Position numbers and translations under genes: made by a program
The notes under the pieces: generated by a model
The model's input: the letters and a program-made list of their open reading frames with translations, nothing else
What the model was told of the DNA's origin: nothing
Databases searched by the model: none
Source: Pseudomonadota bacterium
GTDB lineage: Bacteria; Pseudomonadota; Alphaproteobacteria; Acetobacterales; Acetobacteraceae
Length of the DNA stretch: 6,390 bases
Direction of reading: 5' to 3'
NCBI GenBank assembly: GCA_021785335.1
Contig: JAJYFW010000114.1
Coordinates: 1 to 6,390 of the forward strand
Shown: piece by piece, positions 5,356-6,390 of the stretch
How positions within the stretch are numbered: the first letter of the stretch is position 1
How the letters are laid out: each line of letters opens with the position of its first letter

Positions 5356-6141
5356 ATGGAATGGGCCAAGCCGCAGTACACACGCAATCAGGTCGATAGA
5401 GCGGGAACCGTCATCATCAAGCCACTGCCGGTCGATTGGACAACTCCTGAGTGGAGAGAGGCTTTTGCCGCTTATCGCCATGCTGTTGAGGTCGTAAATA
5501 ATTGGCGATCTGCGCACAGTTATCCGCTGAATTGCTTCCAGACGAACCTTAGAACGCGCGCACGCAAAACGTCACAGCAACCTCTCGTAAGTCAGAGACT
5601 TAAGAGGTTTGAGTCGATACATAACAAGCTGTCGAGAAAACAAACCGAGACGATGCAGCTATCTCAAATGCAGGACATCGGAGGATGCCGTGCGGTTCTC
5701 CCTTCCTGCCGTGAAGTATATGAGCTTGCCGAATCATATCGGAGCAGTACTAGGAAATTCGCCCAAGATTTAGTTGGAGACGGGAAGGATTATATAGCAA
5801 CTCCCAAGCCAGATGGCTATAGGAGCCTTCATCTTATATATCGTTGGATAGGACCCAACAATAATAAATCGTGGGACAAGCTGCGAATTGAAATACAAAT
5901 TCGCTCGCTAAATCAACATGCATGGGCCACTGCATTAGAAACGGTTGATATTCTTACCAAACAGGCATTGAAGGCGAACCAGGGCGATGAAGAGTGGAAG
6001 AGATTTTTCCTGCTGATGTCTTCAGTTATCGCAATAGGAGAAAAATGTCCGCTTGTCCCCGGAACACCAGGAGAGATCCGTCACTTGCGTCAAGAGCTTT
6101 CGGATTTATCTAGAAACCTCGATGTAGTCCATGTATTGTAA
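5356..6141 (+). CDS. RelA/SpoT-domain protein (alarmone-synthetase-like), stopped by an early TAA
   Basis: A 261-residue product with a RelA/SpoT nucleotidyltransferase domain. The visible motifs are MQDIGGCRAV (105-114), DYIATPKPDGYRSLHLIY (145-162) with the GTP-stacking tyrosine Y155 in GYRSLH, and IEIQIRSLNQHAWATALE (178-195) with the catalytic glutamate candidate E179. No HD hydrolase domain is present, so it resembles small alarmone synthetases or accessory RelA/SpoT-domain proteins; (p)ppGpp synthesis is expected from the family. Some relatives are toxins that modify tRNA or make other alarmones, and the sequence does not tell which. I chose ATG 5356 because MEWAKPQYTRNQVDRAG looks like the family's N-terminus. 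ATG 5323, eleven codons earlier, is also open, and neither has a good Shine-Dalgarno. Base composition and AGA/ATA/TTA codons differ from all neighbours, which points to horizontal acquisition. The frame resumes after the TAA (see next entry). Confidence 0.8.
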   Translation: MEWAKPQYTRNQVDRAGTVIIKPLPVDWTTPEWREAFAAYRHAVEVVNNWRSAHSYPLNCFQTNLRTRARKTSQQPLVSQRLKRFESIHNKLSRKQTETMQLSQMQDIGGCRAVLPSCREVYELAESYRSSTRKFAQDLVGDGKDYIATPKPDGYRSLHLIYRWIGPNNNKSWDKLRIEIQIRSLNQHAWATALETVDILTKQALKANQGDEEWKRFFLLMSSVIAIGEKCPLVPGTPGEIRHLRQELSDLSRNLDVVHVL

Positions 6142-6390
6142 GGATTTCGGCATGGAATAAAAGCAATTCATGAGCAGAAAATAACTCCAGATAGGGGCTA
6201 TTATCTCCTACATCTAAGCGTCGAAAACAAGAAAATTTCGTGGTCCTCGTATGGTTGGCTCGAATCTCAGCGGGCGAATGAAAAATACACGAAGCTAGAA
6301 CAGGAACTGAAGGGAAGACCGGGCGAACATGTGGTGTTGGTTAAGGCGGGATCGTTATCCGCGATCAAACGATCTTACCCAAGCTTCTTT
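6142..6390 (+). pseudogene. Detached C-terminal part of the RelA/SpoT-domain gene, beyond an in-frame stop
   Basis: Immediately after TAA (6139-6141) the same reading frame has 83 sense codons and no stop up to the window edge. It opens GFRHGIKAIHEQ, has a strand-like RGYYLLHLSVENKKISW segment, a helical segment with ANEKYTKLEQEL, then HVVLVKAGSLSAIKRSYPSFF. The last part resembles the VVLVSA...LRRAYPNYF ending that I recall from longer RelA/SpoT-domain proteins of about 350 residues. The other two plus frames are closed repeatedly across the same stretch. It has no plausible start of its own near its beginning. It is therefore best read as the C-terminal region of the upstream gene, cut off by a nonsense change. 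The true end lies outside the window. Confidence 0.72.

Noticed and set aside
6122..6390. A separate small gene after the RelA/SpoT stop in another frame, or a frameshift rather than a nonsense change
   Set aside because: The two other plus frames contain several stops in this stretch, while the original frame resumes directly after the TAA with matching family features. A nonsense change explains it more simply.

Overview
The window is high-GC DNA for about its first 5.2 kb (hand counts: 40/60 G+C at 3241-3300, 52/60 at 4321-4380) and clearly AT-richer DNA for its last kilobase (25/60 at 5881-5940, 28/60 at 5761-5820). The gene content suggests an alphaproteobacterium, possibly Rhodospirillales/Acetobacteraceae: a COG4111-type Nudix regulator beside nadA, a cytosolic CapA-like protein, and an ABHD10-like hydrolase. 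The taxonomic call is an inference from family resemblance only.

Left part, minus strand (1-3124): in transcription order there is a Nudix-fold/winged-helix regulator of the NrtR/NadQ type, then nadA (quinolinate synthase), then nadC (quinolinate phosphoribosyltransferase) overlapping nadA by one base, and after a short gap the first 31 codons of another gene that runs off the left edge. nadA and nadC make nicotinic acid mononucleotide from iminoaspartate. nadB, which often lies between them in this group, is absent. The 89-bp gap before nadA holds two 17-bp inverted repeats with the same half-site (ATGCTC-N5-GAGCAT and a weaker copy) set 27 bp apart. They cover the likely promoter and the Shine-Dalgarno sequence, and are the obvious candidate operators for the regulator encoded next door.

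Middle part, plus strand (3164-5208): divergent from the regulator, with only 39 bp between start codons, is a two-gene unit. It encodes a CapA/PGA_cap-family putative metallophosphatase without a signal peptide and an ABHD10-like alpha/beta hydrolase. The two overlap by an ATGA. Their substrate is not evident. A bulged GC-rich hairpin followed by TTTT (5279-5314) may end this unit.

Right part (about 5320-6390): a RelA/SpoT-domain alarmone-synthetase-like gene with different base composition and many AGA/ATA/TTA-type codons, probably acquired horizontally. Its nucleotidyltransferase motifs look intact. A TAA at 6139-6141 stops the frame, and the same frame then stays open for 83 codons to the window edge and carries what looks like the family's conserved C-terminal segment (ending ...YPSFF). 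The gene is therefore either a nonsense pseudogene, a truncated but active synthetase, or affected by a sequencing error. This is the most interesting observation in the window, together with the nadA operator array.
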